A DNA stretch of 64,000 nt from an endosymbiont of Acanthamoeba sp. UWC8 (GCF_000730245.1 NZ_CP004403.1:310001-374000), one strand, 5' to 3'. Counted from the first letter of the stretch, positions 27,470 to 37,640 are shown. The notes: generated from the sequence alone by a model not told the origin. Numbers and translations: made by a program.

Positions 27470-27934
27470 CTAGTAATTAATATCTTTATTTTCTGAAAGT
27501 AACTTAGCTAGGTTTAATACGTGGTCTCTTGCTTTTTTAGAAGAGATGCTTTTAAAATATTTTACCACCTCTTTTATTTCATTACCTAGGGACTCATTAA
27601 TATTTTCTGCTACTTCATATTGATTGCTTGCAGAATCTAAGGTCATATATTCATTTTTATCAGACTTAAACACATAAACTTCTTCCGTAGCACTGCTGAC
27701 TAATGCTTTTAGGCCTTCAAAAAAATACTCGATGTTTGTTTTTAAAATGCCTGCAAATTCATAAAGCTTACTACAACTAATTCTATTATAGCCTTTTTCA
27801 TATTTCTGAATCTGCTGGAATGTTAACTGCACTGCCTCGCCTAGCTTCTCTTGACTCATACCAAGCTCTTGCCTTCTTTTTCTAAGCCTCTGACCAACAT
27901 GCAAGTCAACCTGGTGTCTATTTTTACTACCCAT
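27470..27934 (-). CDS. XRE-family helix-turn-helix regulator
   Basis: DNA-binding protein of 154 residues. The lambda-repressor-type HTH spans about residues 13-66, with [22 protein letters not shown], then the recognition region [15 protein letters not shown]. This matches the group of alphaproteobacterial XRE regulators (SinR/PopR-like in annotation) that often have a helical tail of about 80 residues, as here. It converges with ctrA, with only six bases between the stop codons. Its targets are unknown. Confidence 0.85.
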   Translation of the reverse strand: MGSKNRHQVDLHVGQRLRKRRQELGMSQEKLGEAVQLTFQQIQKYEKGYNRISCSKLYEFAGILKTNIEYFFEGLKALVSSATEEVYVFKSDKNEYMTLDSASNQYEVAENINESLGNEIKEVVKYFKSISSKKARDHVLNLAKLLSENKDINY

Positions 27935-28022
27935 ATATCAATAATATATTACGTAATTACTATCATAAAATTAAAATTATTTATTTCTTGCTAAAAAGTA
28001 TTATAGTTTCAGTATTAGGATT

Positions 28023-29579
28023 TTATTTAAATCTCCTTTTTGCACAAATAAGCAAAAAAGTGAGGATTGCTATCCAAATTGCACTAATGTGATAATATAG
28101 TAAGTAAAAAGATGATTGCAATGTTTTTTTTGGAACATTTGTGTTAAGGAAACCTTCATGATTTATTTCAAGCTCGGCTAAAACCCTGCCAAACTGATCA
28201 ATTACTCCTGTAATACCATGCTTAGCAACTCTTATTAAAGGAGTATTATACTCTATCGCTCTCATTCTGGCCATGGTATAATGTTGGTATGGACCTATGC
28301 TATTACCAAACCATGCATCATTAGTAATGTTAAGCATTAATCCGAAATCCTGGCCTTGGTAAGCATAGGGAATGTGCGTAAAAATTGATTCATAACATAT
28401 TAAATTTAGGATCCCCGGTAGGTTTTCAGATATTCTAGTGGTTTTAAACTGTTTTCCGGAGTTAAAATCTCCTATACCGTAAGCTACCTTTTCAACAAAG
28501 TCAGGAAAGTATTTTCTAAGCGGTATATATTCCCCGAATGGAACTAATAATATTTTTTTATAGACTGATACTACCTTTCCCTCTTTATTTAATGTAACGA
28601 TAGAGTTATAAAGATTCCACTTCCCACTCTCTTTATCAGGTTCCAACCAATCCGCCCCGGTAATTAGAAATCCGTTTTTTGAAATAATTTCCGCAAGCAA
28701 AGTTTTAAATGTAGAGCCTTCATGTAAAATATATGGAAAAGAAGCTTCCGGCCAAATTGTAATAGTGTTCTCTCTTAAATCTTTTAAAGAGAGTTTTATC
28801 AGCTTTAAAAAATCTCTACTCTGCTTTTCAGGGTCACCCATATGATGCTCAGTTAAATTCGGCTGTACAAGCCTAAGGGTATAATCTTCAATATATTCTA
28901 CTTTAGCATCCTTTAAACGCATATACCCGAAGCTAAATATAGCTAAATAGCACATAAAAATTGCTAAAATATATTTTATATTTCTTGAATAAAAACACGT
29001 TCCAAGTGCGCATACGATAAAACTTAGCCCATAAACACCAACCACGGATGCAAACTGTGAAATGTTTTCAAGCGAAAGCACTGTATAGCCTAATAAGTTC
29101 CAAGGAAAGGGAAAGATTAGAAAGCTTCTTAAAAATTCAAAAATTACCCATAGTGCCGAAAACCCTAAAACATATGCTATCCTATGGTAATTAAAATATT
29201 GTGCCGCTATAACCAACAACCCGATAAATAATGCTATAACCAGAGGGATTAAGATTAGCACAAACGGAATCATCCACCAAAAACCGGAGAAATCAGTGAG
29301 CAAAGAATACATTATCCAATATAAGCTGCTAAGAAAATGACCGTATCCGAATATCACTCCGGCTATAAACTTTTGTTTTAAACCTTTTTTAGAATCCAGA
29401 TAAAGTAATAAAGAAGTTAAGGAAATAGGGATAATAAGAAATAGGTCAAACGGATGATAAGCAAGAGTGAGCAGCGCTCCTAAAAACAGGAGAAAAACTA
29501 TTTGTTTAAAAGTAAATTTATTTACAAATTTATAGTTAAAAATTAGAAGAACACACTCATTTACCTTCTTCTTTACCAC
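28023..29579 (-). CDS. lnt: apolipoprotein N-acyltransferase
   Basis: Inner-membrane enzyme that adds the third acyl chain to lipoproteins. The 518-residue protein has six or so N-terminal membrane helices, then a periplasmic nitrilase-like domain with the catalytic triad visible: Glu in TIWPEASFP, Lys in YKKILLVPFGEYIP and Cys in LNLICYESIF. A final C-terminal helix closes it (YHISAIWIAILTFLLI). Its start overlaps the YibQ-type gene by 23 bases. lgt, the first enzyme of the same pathway, is at 32.7 kb. Confidence 0.93.
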   Translation of the reverse strand: MVKKKVNECVLLIFNYKFVNKFTFKQIVFLLFLGALLTLAYHPFDLFLIIPISLTSLLLYLDSKKGLKQKFIAGVIFGYGHFLSSLYWIMYSLLTDFSGFWWMIPFVLILIPLVIALFIGLLVIAAQYFNYHRIAYVLGFSALWVIFEFLRSFLIFPFPWNLLGYTVLSLENISQFASVVGVYGLSFIVCALGTCFYSRNIKYILAIFMCYLAIFSFGYMRLKDAKVEYIEDYTLRLVQPNLTEHHMGDPEKQSRDFLKLIKLSLKDLRENTITIWPEASFPYILHEGSTFKTLLAEIISKNGFLITGADWLEPDKESGKWNLYNSIVTLNKEGKVVSVYKKILLVPFGEYIPLRKYFPDFVEKVAYGIGDFNSGKQFKTTRISENLPGILNLICYESIFTHIPYAYQGQDFGLMLNITNDAWFGNSIGPYQHYTMARMRAIEYNTPLIRVAKHGITGVIDQFGRVLAELEINHEGFLNTNVPKKTLQSSFYLLYYHISAIWIAILTFLLICAKRRFK

Positions 29580-30843
29580 TTTTCTTCTCCTTATTAGCAG
29601 GTGAATCTAAGACATTATTTTCACCTTCTTTAACGTACGTTACTTTATTTGATGTATCAAAATATTTTTCATATTCTTCTTTAGTATATATCTTATTGTT
29701 TATATCTTGAGGAGCTGATAATTGAACATCTTCGTCTTTTCTATTATTATCCGATTCTGGGACTTTGTTCTTGCTTTTTTCTTTGGTTGCCTGCTTGTGA
29801 AGTTCAAAAAGTTGAGAAACTGGAACCAGCATCACTTCACTATTATTTAGTTCCCCTATCCATTCATTTATGGCTTTAACTGACATAGGATACGCATGAA
29901 ATTTTCCTAATGCAAATCCTCTGACTTTTGCCATATTTTCTAAACGTAATAGATTACTTTTTACGGCTTCTACATCAAGTTCATCATCAATTGTAATATT
30001 AATATCAATATAATTTACATTCAAAGCTTCGGAAAGATCATCTAAACTTTCATTATTGACTTCCCCTCCATATATGTAAGACAGTTTTTTTTGTTTTAAA
30101 AATCCAAGAATCGGTAAAATGTCATCTTTAGAATCAGTAAAAATTTCTCTTGCACCAGAAATCACCCCTTTAATTTTATCAGATTTAAAAGTAATAAGCT
30201 TTAACCTTAATAAATTTTCTTCCACACTTAAATTGTTCATTAAAGCTAAAGATCCTGCATCATTAGCGGGGTACTCCGCAGGATGCATAGGAAGATTAAT
30301 ATAAACTTCATGCCCGCCTGAAACGCCTTTATTTATCCAATTAATAACATCTTGGCTATAAGGCGAAAACCCGAGTGCAATTAGAGCATCCATTTCAACG
30401 GCACTTATAGTCTCTGACCTGGATAGGCCTAGGCCGTCTACCAGAAGAGCGACCTTAGGGCGGATGACAGCTAAATCCCCGTTAGTCTCAGGATTATTAA
30501 GCAAAGTAGAGTTTACCGGCTGCTTAGTTGCTTTTTGAATTGTGTGCGGTATAATATTGTCATTCGATTTTTCTGCTTTTACTTCTTTTTTACTATCTTT
30601 AGGTGTGTCAGATGCAAAGGATCTTTGATCCTCTGATTTAATAACCTCTGGCTTCGCTAAAACCGGTGAATTGTTATTTAAACCGGTTAACACCAATTTA
30701 CCTTTCTCAAGTTGATGATTAAGAAATACTTCCTGATTTAAATGTATAATAAGAAAGATAGATACTAACGAAGTAATTAATATTACATATAAAGTAATAT
30801 TAGTTTTTATTCCGTTTAAGTACTGCAAAATTTTAGTTAACAT
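29557..30843 (-). CDS. divergent polysaccharide deacetylase family protein (YibQ-like)
   Basis: The 428-residue protein has one N-terminal membrane anchor (about residues 13-32), a variable linker rich in charged residues, and a divergent polysaccharide deacetylase domain (about 125-350). This is recognisable from KVALLVDGLGLSRSET, ALGFSPYS, GHEVYINLPMHP and AYPMSVKAINEWI. In relatives this periplasmic domain is often next to envelope genes. The C-terminal 75 residues are disordered and acidic-basic. Its 3' end overlaps lnt. Catalytic activity is unproven for the family. Confidence 0.8.
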   Translation of the reverse strand: MLTKILQYLNGIKTNITLYVILITSLVSIFLIIHLNQEVFLNHQLEKGKLVLTGLNNNSPVLAKPEVIKSEDQRSFASDTPKDSKKEVKAEKSNDNIIPHTIQKATKQPVNSTLLNNPETNGDLAVIRPKVALLVDGLGLSRSETISAVEMDALIALGFSPYSQDVINWINKGVSGGHEVYINLPMHPAEYPANDAGSLALMNNLSVEENLLRLKLITFKSDKIKGVISGAREIFTDSKDDILPILGFLKQKKLSYIYGGEVNNESLDDLSEALNVNYIDINITIDDELDVEAVKSNLLRLENMAKVRGFALGKFHAYPMSVKAINEWIGELNNSEVMLVPVSQLFELHKQATKEKSKNKVPESDNNRKDEDVQLSAPQDINNKIYTKEEYEKYFDTSNKVTYVKEGENNVLDSPANKEKKSGKEEGK

Positions 30844-30947
30844 ACTTCTATGCTAGTTAGAGAATATTTATTTGGAAATACTAAATCGCATTAAAAATTT
30901 AAGCAAGCAAAAAGGGTGACAATTTATTATAGGCATAAGCAATTTAA

Positions 30948-31022
30948 TGGTGCCGAATGTCTGATTTGAACAGACGACCTACCGCTTACAAGGCGGTTGC
31001 TCTACCCCTGAGCTAATTCGGC
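30948..31022 (-). tRNA. tRNA-Thr (anticodon TGT)
   Basis: On the minus strand a complete cloverleaf can be drawn: acceptor arms GCCGAAT and ATTCGGC; D arm GCTC with AGGGGTAGA; anticodon stem ACCGC/GCGGT around loop CTTGTAA, giving anticodon TGT (threonine, ACN codons); T arm GTCTG/CAGAC with loop TTCAAAT. The 3' CCA is encoded, and total length is 75. It lies in the gap between the YibQ-like gene and the DUF2336 gene. Confidence 0.95.
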
Positions 31023-31178
31023 GTAATTTAACGAGATTTTATTTATCATAGTTATATGCTTTTGGCCAGCAATATTTTTGTTTGATAAATTAATTACGGT
31101 TATTATTTATTACAAACATATATACTAACTAATGTAAGTTATATAATATTTTAGTGCAATAACTTTAATATATGAAAC

Positions 31179-32297
31179 ATGAAACAAGATTTTTCGGTTA
31201 GATATTCCGCCCCCAGTTTCTGTAATAATCCGGAGAGTATCAACTCCCTTAATGCAGAGCAAAAATATAGCTTTGCACTACAAGTTTGCTACTTTATTGA
31301 AAACGGATACCTTTACGAGGAAGAAGACCAATTAAAAGATTATTTAAAACAACTTACAATTCATCCCGATTTAGAATTAAGAGTATTGATAGCAAATCGG
31401 CTTAAAAATTCCAAACATCTTCCGCATGAAATAGCATTAAAGTTAGCTTTAGATATCAATAAAGTTGCTGCCCCTATTATTGCAGATTCCCCGCAGTTAA
31501 ATGATTATGATTTAATAACGCTGCTTAATACCTCCAAAGAGACAAGCAAACTTATAGCACTAACAAAAAGGAATAATTTAAGCGAAGAAGTATGCTTTAA
31601 AGTCGTTTCCCTAAAAAATTTAGCGCTGATTATCAGCATTATACAGAATCCCGGTAGCCAAATCAGCTTTGAACTTTATCGCAATTTACTAAATACCTAC
31701 TATGATGATCAATCCTTCTTAAGCGCACTTTTAATGCGAAAAAACTTAGATAACAGGTTGTTACAAAAGCTTGTTATAGAACTGAAACCGGAAGCAAAGA
31801 ATATTATCACTAAGCATTTCAATCTTTATATTAATAATATTACTAAGATATTTTGCCCAACCGATATTAATTCATTTGAAGATAAACCCACACATAACGA
31901 AGAAAACGAACTAAGAAGAAGAATTGACCAACTTTACTCTCAAAACAGTTTAAATAATGCGATCATTATACACTATCTATGTAAAGGCGACCTATATTCA
32001 TTCTTATATTCAATAGCTAAACTTTCCGATATACCTTTTAGTCAAATTAGGTTTATAGCCATTAACCGCCTAACAACCAAAGAGTTTGAAAACCTTTATT
32101 ACTCTTCGGGGCTACCGGTTAATTTTATGGAAGCTATACAAACTATACTAACGGCAATTACTAGTGCTTCAAAAGAAGGAGTACGTGTCACTAAAAGCGA
32201 CTTTCCGTTATTGATAAGCAAATATTTAAAAGAGAATAAAGCAAAATATAAAGTTGAGGGGATAGGTTATTTGCTTAAGCTCATCTTTCTTAAATAG
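31179..32297 (+). CDS. DUF2336 domain protein
   Basis: A helical, HEAT-like protein of a mostly alphaproteobacterial family. The 372-residue product has the typical opening in which HPDLELRVLIANRLKNSKHLP is followed by HEIALKLALDINKVAAPIIA and DSPQLNDYDLITLL (residues about 63-115), repeating the helix-pair pattern. The C-terminal half is less conserved. In free-living relatives such proteins have been tied to general stress or cell cycle responses, but its role is unknown here. No signal peptide or membrane segment is seen. Confidence 0.82.
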   Translation: MKQDFSVRYSAPSFCNNPESINSLNAEQKYSFALQVCYFIENGYLYEEEDQLKDYLKQLTIHPDLELRVLIANRLKNSKHLPHEIALKLALDINKVAAPIIADSPQLNDYDLITLLNTSKETSKLIALTKRNNLSEEVCFKVVSLKNLALIISIIQNPGSQISFELYRNLLNTYYDDQSFLSALLMRKNLDNRLLQKLVIELKPEAKNIITKHFNLYINNITKIFCPTDINSFEDKPTHNEENELRRRIDQLYSQNSLNNAIIIHYLCKGDLYSFLYSIAKLSDIPFSQIRFIAINRLTTKEFENLYYSSGLPVNFMEAIQTILTAITSASKEGVRVTKSDFPLLISKYLKENKAKYKVEGIGYLLKLIFLK

Positions 32298-32330
32298 TAG
32301 TCCAAGGAAACCGGAGGATCTAAATCCGGC

Positions 32331-32648
32331 TTAAGAATCGGTAACCTTTTTAGCACCAATGCTTTTAGGCTTTGGTTTAATAACTTTACTTTTTTCCTGT
32401 TTTTTAGGCGCTTTTGCTTCTTCAATATTCATATGTTTTTTGAGTTGCTGTAGCTCTTTATCAGTTTGAAGGGCTATTTTTTTTACCACTTCTAACTCAT
32501 CCTTAGTAACAAAGTCCATCTTTTTAACAAAAGATTCTACATACTGTCTTACATAATCGGAAAGCTCCCTTCTCATGGTGGCTGCCGAGGCAAATGCTGA
32601 GCTAGCTAATTTGCTGAAATCTTCGAAAAATTTATTGTCTTTTTTCAT
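32331..32648 (-). CDS. ubiK: UbiK/BMFP-family accessory factor
   Basis: Small coiled-coil protein (105 residues) of the BMFP family, linked to ubiquinone biosynthesis (UbiK) in proteobacteria. FEDFSKLASSAFASAATMRR followed by a helical stretch FVTKDELEVVKKIALQTDKE is the family pattern, in which the first helix meets membranes and the second trimerises. The C-terminus is a basic lysine- and proline-rich tail. It is convergent with the DUF2336 gene and divergent from lgt. Confidence 0.8.
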   Translation of the reverse strand: MKKDNKFFEDFSKLASSAFASAATMRRELSDYVRQYVESFVKKMDFVTKDELEVVKKIALQTDKELQQLKKHMNIEEAKAPKKQEKSKVIKPKPKSIGAKKVTDS

Positions 32649-32706
32649 AAAACCCCTTAAAAGATAATAACTTACTAATATTATTTTATTTTACTATTAT
32701 AAATCA

Positions 32707-33519
32707 ATGCTCGCAATCATTTTTCCACAAATTAACCCTGTAGCTTTCTCAATCGGCTTTTTTGATATTAGGTGGTATTCACTTGCCTATATAGCAGGTA
32801 TTTTTATCGGCTACTACCTATTTATTCATCTTGCTAGAAAATCTGGATATGAAATTTCTAAAAAAGCTCTTGATGATATTATAGTTTATTTTATAGCAGG
32901 TATAATGATCGGTGGTAGATTAGGATTTGTCCTATTCTATGATTTAGATCGATATCTCACGGAGCCAATTGCAATATTTAAAACTTGGGAAGGCGGCATG
33001 TCATTTCATGGCGCACTTATCGGCTTAATTACGGCGATTTACCTTTTATGCCGGAAACATAAGCTTCTATTACTGCGCATATTTGATTTATTATGCTGTG
33101 TAGTTCCTCCAGGAATTTTTTTAGGGAGGATTGCTAATTTTGTTAACGGCGAGCTTTACGGAAGAGTAACCGATGTAGAGTGGGGAGTAATATTTCCTAA
33201 TGCCGGGTATTTACCGAGGCACCCCTCACAATTATATGAAGCACTCGGTGAAGGTTTAATATTATTTATAATAATGCAGCTATTATTTCATTTTACGCTT
33301 CTTAGGAATAAATCAGGAATTTTAACCGGCATCTTTCTGATCGGATATTCCTTAATCAGAATATTTATTGAAAATTTTCGAGAGCCTGATTTTCAAGTAG
33401 GATATATTTTAGATAGCTTAACTTTAGGGCAGCTTTTATGTGTACCGATGTTCATGTTAGGAATATATTTGTTACTAAGAGATTCTATAACTAAAGTTAA
33501 AGCTAATTTAAACCTATAA
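32707..33519 (+). CDS. lgt: prolipoprotein diacylglyceryl transferase
   Basis: First enzyme of lipoprotein maturation. It moves a diacylglyceryl group to the lipobox cysteine. The 270-residue protein is all membrane helices with the Lgt signature GRIANFVNGELYGR at about 140-153, MSFHGALIG (His101) and RHPSQLYEALGEGL near 177. It is full length. It overlaps the pseudopilin gene on the other strand at its 3' end by 17 bases. Confidence 0.95.
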   Translation: MLAIIFPQINPVAFSIGFFDIRWYSLAYIAGIFIGYYLFIHLARKSGYEISKKALDDIIVYFIAGIMIGGRLGFVLFYDLDRYLTEPIAIFKTWEGGMSFHGALIGLITAIYLLCRKHKLLLLRIFDLLCCVVPPGIFLGRIANFVNGELYGRVTDVEWGVIFPNAGYLPRHPSQLYEALGEGLILFIIMQLLFHFTLLRNKSGILTGIFLIGYSLIRIFIENFREPDFQVGYILDSLTLGQLLCVPMFMLGIYLLLRDSITKVKANLNL

Positions 33520-34255
33520 GCAACCTGCAAGCTTTGCTTGTTTGAGCCATATTATATACTCCCGTTGAGCTGTTAACACATGCACCTGCACCCATACCGC
33601 TACCTTGCGTAGCCCTCACAATTCCAGTAGTAGCGCCTTTAGAATTCCCTAAAGCGTCCGTAAGACCGTCATCCATTTTCTGATCAATTAACAAAGCCTC
33701 CCCGGGTACTAAAGCACTTCCTAACAACGGAAAACTGGGCGTAACATCTTTAGCAGCCAAACATAAAGTCGTAACGCTTGCATCAAACACTGAAGAATAT
33801 GATCTGAGTACATAACCCGCGGCCTCTATTTTACTTGCCGGCGCAGTAACACCGGGTGTTCCCGTAATATTGGTTACGGGAGGTATATACATATTCAACA
33901 TTTCCGCCAGGTAAAGATGGTTCCAAGCTTGAGATATCTCATTTAAATTAACATCGGTGTTATAATCGATTGATCCATTGCCGTTCCCGTTACAGATTGA
34001 GCTGTTAGCTGCACATCTTGTTCCCCACATGGAGAAAGCCGAATTCATATCCCCGGGAATTTTATTATATTTATTAACAAATGTGTTGAAAGAAGTTTGG
34101 TAAAGTTGATAGTCCTTAATAATCGATTGCAGCTTTGCTTGATTTATCATATTATACCCGATACTGATGCCTGCAACTATTAATGCGATAATTATAATTG
34201 CTATTGCAAGCTCTATAAGAGTAAAGCCGTTTCCAACTAAATTATTTTTATTCAT
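33503..34255 (-). CDS. type II secretion/type IV pilus pseudopilin-like protein
   Basis: The N-terminus VGNGFTLIELAIAIIIIALIVAGI is a classic class III prepilin signal: cleavage after the glycine, Phe at +1, Glu at +5 and a 20-residue hydrophobic helix. After it comes a beta-rich, glycine- and alanine-rich periplasmic domain with four or more cysteines. I start at the ATG giving MNKNNLVGNG (250 residues); an in-frame ATG at 34288 adds 11 residues and would place the cleavage site further in. No other pilus or secretion gene lies nearby, so it may be a lone pilin-like surface protein. Confidence 0.75.
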   Translation of the reverse strand: MNKNNLVGNGFTLIELAIAIIIIALIVAGISIGYNMINQAKLQSIIKDYQLYQTSFNTFVNKYNKIPGDMNSAFSMWGTRCAANSSICNGNGNGSIDYNTDVNLNEISQAWNHLYLAEMLNMYIPPVTNITGTPGVTAPASKIEAAGYVLRSYSSVFDASVTTLCLAAKDVTPSFPLLGSALVPGEALLIDQKMDDGLTDALGNSKGATTGIVRATQGSGMGAGACVNSSTGVYNMAQTSKACRLLIGLN

Positions 34256-34368
34256 TTTATTAAACAAGATTAAAAGCGCCCTTCCCATTATATTAAAATT
34301 TTCAATACTAAGGGCTTAGGCAATATAAATAATAATTACAAAATTTTAAATTTAGCCTGCACGTACGA

Positions 34369-34890
34369 CTAACAGGCATTACTGCTATTATAACATTTTT
34401 TAAGTTTTTCAACTGAGTAAGTAGTCTGCTTAATGCTTGGAACCACAACTTCATTACAACAATCAAGGATAGTTTGAGAATTAACTAAGCTCATTTGCCT
34501 AACAATATTAGTAAATGATTCAACAGCATTCATATTAACTTTAAATATATCTTCAAAGTTTTTAGAAGCTATAGCATCATTACTGTATTTTTCACATACC
34601 GACCACATATCATCCATAATTAAATTCCAATTGGTAATATAATTATTAACTATTTGCGCTGAAAATTCACTATTTTGAGTAGCATGGTCAATTCCTTTTA
34701 TGCATACATTAACCAATTGCTCCGAGTGGTTGCTAATATCTTTTATTATTAACTTTTCTACCTTATTAATCGCTGCTTTATTTATAGTCTCAATCGACTC
34801 CTTTATTATGCTTGCATTTTTATCTACCTGCTCAGCTACTTTTGCGGTATGATCAATATGAATTTTTCCTTTCTTATTAGGCTTAGCCAT
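34369..34890 (-). CDS. phasin family protein
   Basis: 173-residue helical protein with the phasin-like pattern of amphipathic helices, including FEDIFKVNMNAVESFTNIVRQMSLVNSQTI (given here in two parts: up to FEDIFKVNMNAVES, then FTNIVRQMSLVN). Phasins coat polyhydroxyalkanoate granules, but many Rickettsiales carry them without PHA synthesis, so the function here is open. No membrane segment is seen. It lies between the pseudopilin and the RDD protein. Confidence 0.6.
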   Translation of the reverse strand: MAKPNKKGKIHIDHTAKVAEQVDKNASIIKESIETINKAAINKVEKLIIKDISNHSEQLVNVCIKGIDHATQNSEFSAQIVNNYITNWNLIMDDMWSVCEKYSNDAIASKNFEDIFKVNMNAVESFTNIVRQMSLVNSQTILDCCNEVVVPSIKQTTYSVEKLKKCYNSSNAC

Positions 34891-34972
34891 TACTTATCCG
34901 TTAAAATCTTTATATCATTTTTGATGATAAGTGAAATTTTAAAACAAGTAAAGACAGTAAAAACTTTCTAGA

Positions 34973-35593
34973 TTAAGTTTTTGATTTCCAAGGCTTAACA
35001 ATAACGATTGTATTAGCCAGTTTATCATGCAACCCTTGCTTTTTTTTAGTCAGTGGCATAAATAAAAAGCCGATAAAGAAAGTATATCCGACAAAGCGTA
35101 AAATATATTGTTTAAGCGTTGGAGTGTCACCGGTATTTGCATCAATTATTTGACATCTGGTTATCATTTTACCAGGAGTTGCCCCTTTCCACTTCCAAAA
35201 TAAAATTACGAATAAGGCAAAGAAAGAAAATGATAGTATTTGCAGTATAATAAAGCTTCTTATCAACCCATTATTCATTAAATAAAAAGGAAGAGCTTTT
35301 GCAAATTCAATAGCAGAAGATATTCCGACTATATTAATACTGAAATTTTCAAAACCTTCATATACTTGATCCGAAGTTTGTCTATTGTAAAGGTAATAAG
35401 CTATTATTCTTAATATAGGAGTAGTTATAATAAATATTATAAAGACATCAACAACCGTAGCTATTAATCTTCTATTCATTGTTGCAAGCTTGAATTGCCG
35501 GCCGTTTATAAATGTTGTATACTGCTCATCTTTTAATTTATTATGTGCACCCAACATAACAACCGGGTTTAGATTGTGTAAAAAGTTCTTCAT
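34973..35593 (-). CDS. RDD family membrane protein
   Basis: 206-residue inner-membrane protein. NRRLIATVVDVFIIFIITTPI (residues about 40-60) carries the R-x-x-A-x-x-x-D start of the RDD domain, followed by two further helices and GATPGKMITRCQIIDANTG near 137, the usual GxTxGK motif. The function of the family is unknown; some members transport ions. It starts six bases after serS ends, on the same strand, so it is probably co-transcribed with serS. Confidence 0.85.
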   Translation of the reverse strand: MKNFLHNLNPVVMLGAHNKLKDEQYTTFINGRQFKLATMNRRLIATVVDVFIIFIITTPILRIIAYYLYNRQTSDQVYEGFENFSINIVGISSAIEFAKALPFYLMNNGLIRSFIILQILSFSFFALFVILFWKWKGATPGKMITRCQIIDANTGDTPTLKQYILRFVGYTFFIGFLFMPLTKKKQGLHDKLANTIVIVKPWKSKT

Positions 35594-35598
35594 AAGAT

Positions 35599-36870
35599 TT
35601 ACCTCCCGATAATCTTGGTTCCGTTCATATATTTTTGTAATGCGTGTGGTATATTAATACTTCCGTCACTATTTTGATAGTTTTCAAGGATTGCAACTAT
35701 GGTTCTGCCTACTGCAAGACCTGAGCCGTTTAAGGTATGAACAAAATAGTTTTTTCTACTATCCAGTTCCTTATACCTTGCTCTCATTCTTCTTGCTTGG
35801 AAATCTCCGCAAGTTGAGCAGCTTGAAATTTCTCTATATTTATTTTGCCCTGGCAACCATACCTCAAAGTCATATGTCTTTTGTGAAGAAAAACCGGTAT
35901 CTCCTCCGCAAAGCAGCATTATTCGATAAGGTAATTCCAATCTCTTTAAAATTTCCTCGGCACAAGCCGTCATTCTTTCATGCTCAGCTTTAGAATCTCT
36001 CGACCTTACAATACTCACCAGTTCAACTTTAGAAAACTGATGCACCCTAATCATCCCTCTGGTATCTTTACCTGCACTTCCTGCTTCAGATCTGAATGAG
36101 GGAGTATATGCAGTATATCTTAAAGGAAGTTCCTCTTCCTCTAAAATCATCTCTCTGACTAAATTAGTCAATGAAACTTCAGAGGTAGGGATTAACCTTA
36201 ATCCTTCCCTGGTTAAGAAAGAATCCTGATCGAATTTCGGTAGCTGCCCTACCCCGAACATTGCCTCATTCTTCACTAGTAGAGGTGGAGAAACTTCAGT
36301 ATAACCGAATTCGGATGTATGAATATCAAGCATGAAGTTAGCTAATGCTCTTTCCAATTTTGCTAAATCTTTTTTTAATATGACAAATCTGGAGCCGGAC
36401 ATTTTAGCAGCTGCTTCAAAATCCATCTGCTTTAAATCTTCACCAAGCTCATAATGGTGCTTTGGTGTAAAATCAAATTGTTTAGTCTCGCCCCATTTTT
36501 TGATTTCTTGATTGTCAGCTTCATCTTTCCCTTCCGGCACTTCATCAAGCAGTGTGTTAGGGATGTTTATCATTATCTCTTCCAGCCTGCTTTCTAGTTC
36601 TTTTATACTTTCCTCAAGCTGTGGCACCTGCACTTTCAGCTCATCTGCTTGCTTAAGCAAGTGGCTCACATCACTTCCTGCTGCCTTACCCTTGCCTATT
36701 TCCTTTGCGAGCTCATTCCTTCTAGTTTGCTTTTCCTGTAAATGTGTCTGCTCTTTCCTTAGCTTTTCATCAAGTGTAATAATATCATTTGAAATATTTT
36801 CTAAGCCTCGCTTGAGTAAGCCTTTATCAAACAGCTCCGGGTTCTCTCTAATAAATTTAATATCATGCAT
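35599..36870 (-). CDS. serS: serine--tRNA ligase
   Basis: Class II synthetase of 423 residues. The N-terminal long helical hairpin (residues about 30-100, coiled coil) binds tRNA-Ser. Motif 2 is seen in [20 protein letters not shown] near 265-284, and motif 3 in [19 protein letters not shown] near 379-397. It is downstream of tatC (9-base gap) in the order tatB-tatC-serS, the common arrangement in alphaproteobacteria. Confidence 0.96.
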   Translation of the reverse strand: MHDIKFIRENPELFDKGLLKRGLENISNDIITLDEKLRKEQTHLQEKQTRRNELAKEIGKGKAAGSDVSHLLKQADELKVQVPQLEESIKELESRLEEIMINIPNTLLDEVPEGKDEADNQEIKKWGETKQFDFTPKHHYELGEDLKQMDFEAAAKMSGSRFVILKKDLAKLERALANFMLDIHTSEFGYTEVSPPLLVKNEAMFGVGQLPKFDQDSFLTREGLRLIPTSEVSLTNLVREMILEEEELPLRYTAYTPSFRSEAGSAGKDTRGMIRVHQFSKVELVSIVRSRDSKAEHERMTACAEEILKRLELPYRIMLLCGGDTGFSSQKTYDFEVWLPGQNKYREISSCSTCGDFQARRMRARYKELDSRKNYFVHTLNGSGLAVGRTIVAILENYQNSDGSINIPHALQKYMNGTKIIGR

Positions 36871-36879
36871 ACTTTTTGC

Positions 36880-37614
36880 TTAAACCTTTTCAATTACTTT
36901 GCATATTACTATAGAAATTTCGTAAAGCAAAAGTAGCGGTATTGCAAGCAAAACTTGGCTGATTACATCAGGAGGAGTTAGAATTGCCGCGACTATAAAT
37001 ATAACAACTACGGCATATTTTCTCTTATCTGCAAGCCAACTACCTTTCAAAACTTTAGCTTTTGCGAGAAGCAAGGCTATTATTGGCAACTGAAACGCTA
37101 TACCAAAGCCAATAATCATCTCTAATGTTAAATCAAGATAATCACTAATCTTTGCTTCTAACATAACGGGCAAATATTCAGTAGAATTAACATTTTCAAA
37201 ACTGAGGAAAAACTTCCAAGCCATTGGTATTACAAAATAATATACCGTCGCTGCACCTAAGAAAAATAGTATGGGGATAAATAAAAGTATAGGAATTAAT
37301 GTCCACTTTTCTTTCCTGTAAAGCCCGGGCGCAACAAAAAAATAAAGCTGAAAGGCAATGAAGGGAAAAGAAAATATAAACCCCGAGTAACAGGCAACTT
37401 TAAAATAAGTAAAAAATGCTTCGGTTAAATTAGTAAAAATCAGGCGCCTACCTGCTTTAGGGGAATATATTTCAAGTAACGGCTTAGTTAAAAAACCATA
37501 AATTTGCTCCGAGAAATAATAACTGATAAGAGCAAAAAATATAAAAGTAATTACACAAAGAAAAAGACCTGGTCTTAAGCTCAACAAAATGGTAGCTGAA
37601 ATTATTTTTTTCAA
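36880..37614 (-). CDS. tatC: Sec-independent protein translocase TatC
   Basis: Polytopic core of the twin-arginine translocase, which recognises the RR signal peptide. The 244-residue protein has six membrane helices. KPLLEIYSPKAGRRLIFTNLTEAF (split: KPLLEIYSPKAGRRL, then IFTNLTEAFFTYFKVA) lies before the conserved FPFIAFQLYFFVAPGLYRKE segment near 85-104 and near-C-terminal TPPDVISQVLLAIPLLLLYE. These are textbook TatC motifs. tatB precedes it and serS follows. Confidence 0.95.
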   Translation of the reverse strand: MKKIISATILLSLRPGLFLCVITFIFFALISYYFSEQIYGFLTKPLLEIYSPKAGRRLIFTNLTEAFFTYFKVACYSGFIFSFPFIAFQLYFFVAPGLYRKEKWTLIPILLFIPILFFLGAATVYYFVIPMAWKFFLSFENVNSTEYLPVMLEAKISDYLDLTLEMIIGFGIAFQLPIIALLLAKAKVLKGSWLADKRKYAVVVIFIVAAILTPPDVISQVLLAIPLLLLYEISIVICKVIEKV

Positions 37615-37640
37615 ACTCTCTTTCCGGCTGTTCAGAACTT

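Noticed and set aside
30948-31022. A tRNA-Val or tRNA-Ala reading from the acceptor stem
   Set aside because: The seven-base anticodon loop places TGT at 34-36, which decodes threonine codons.
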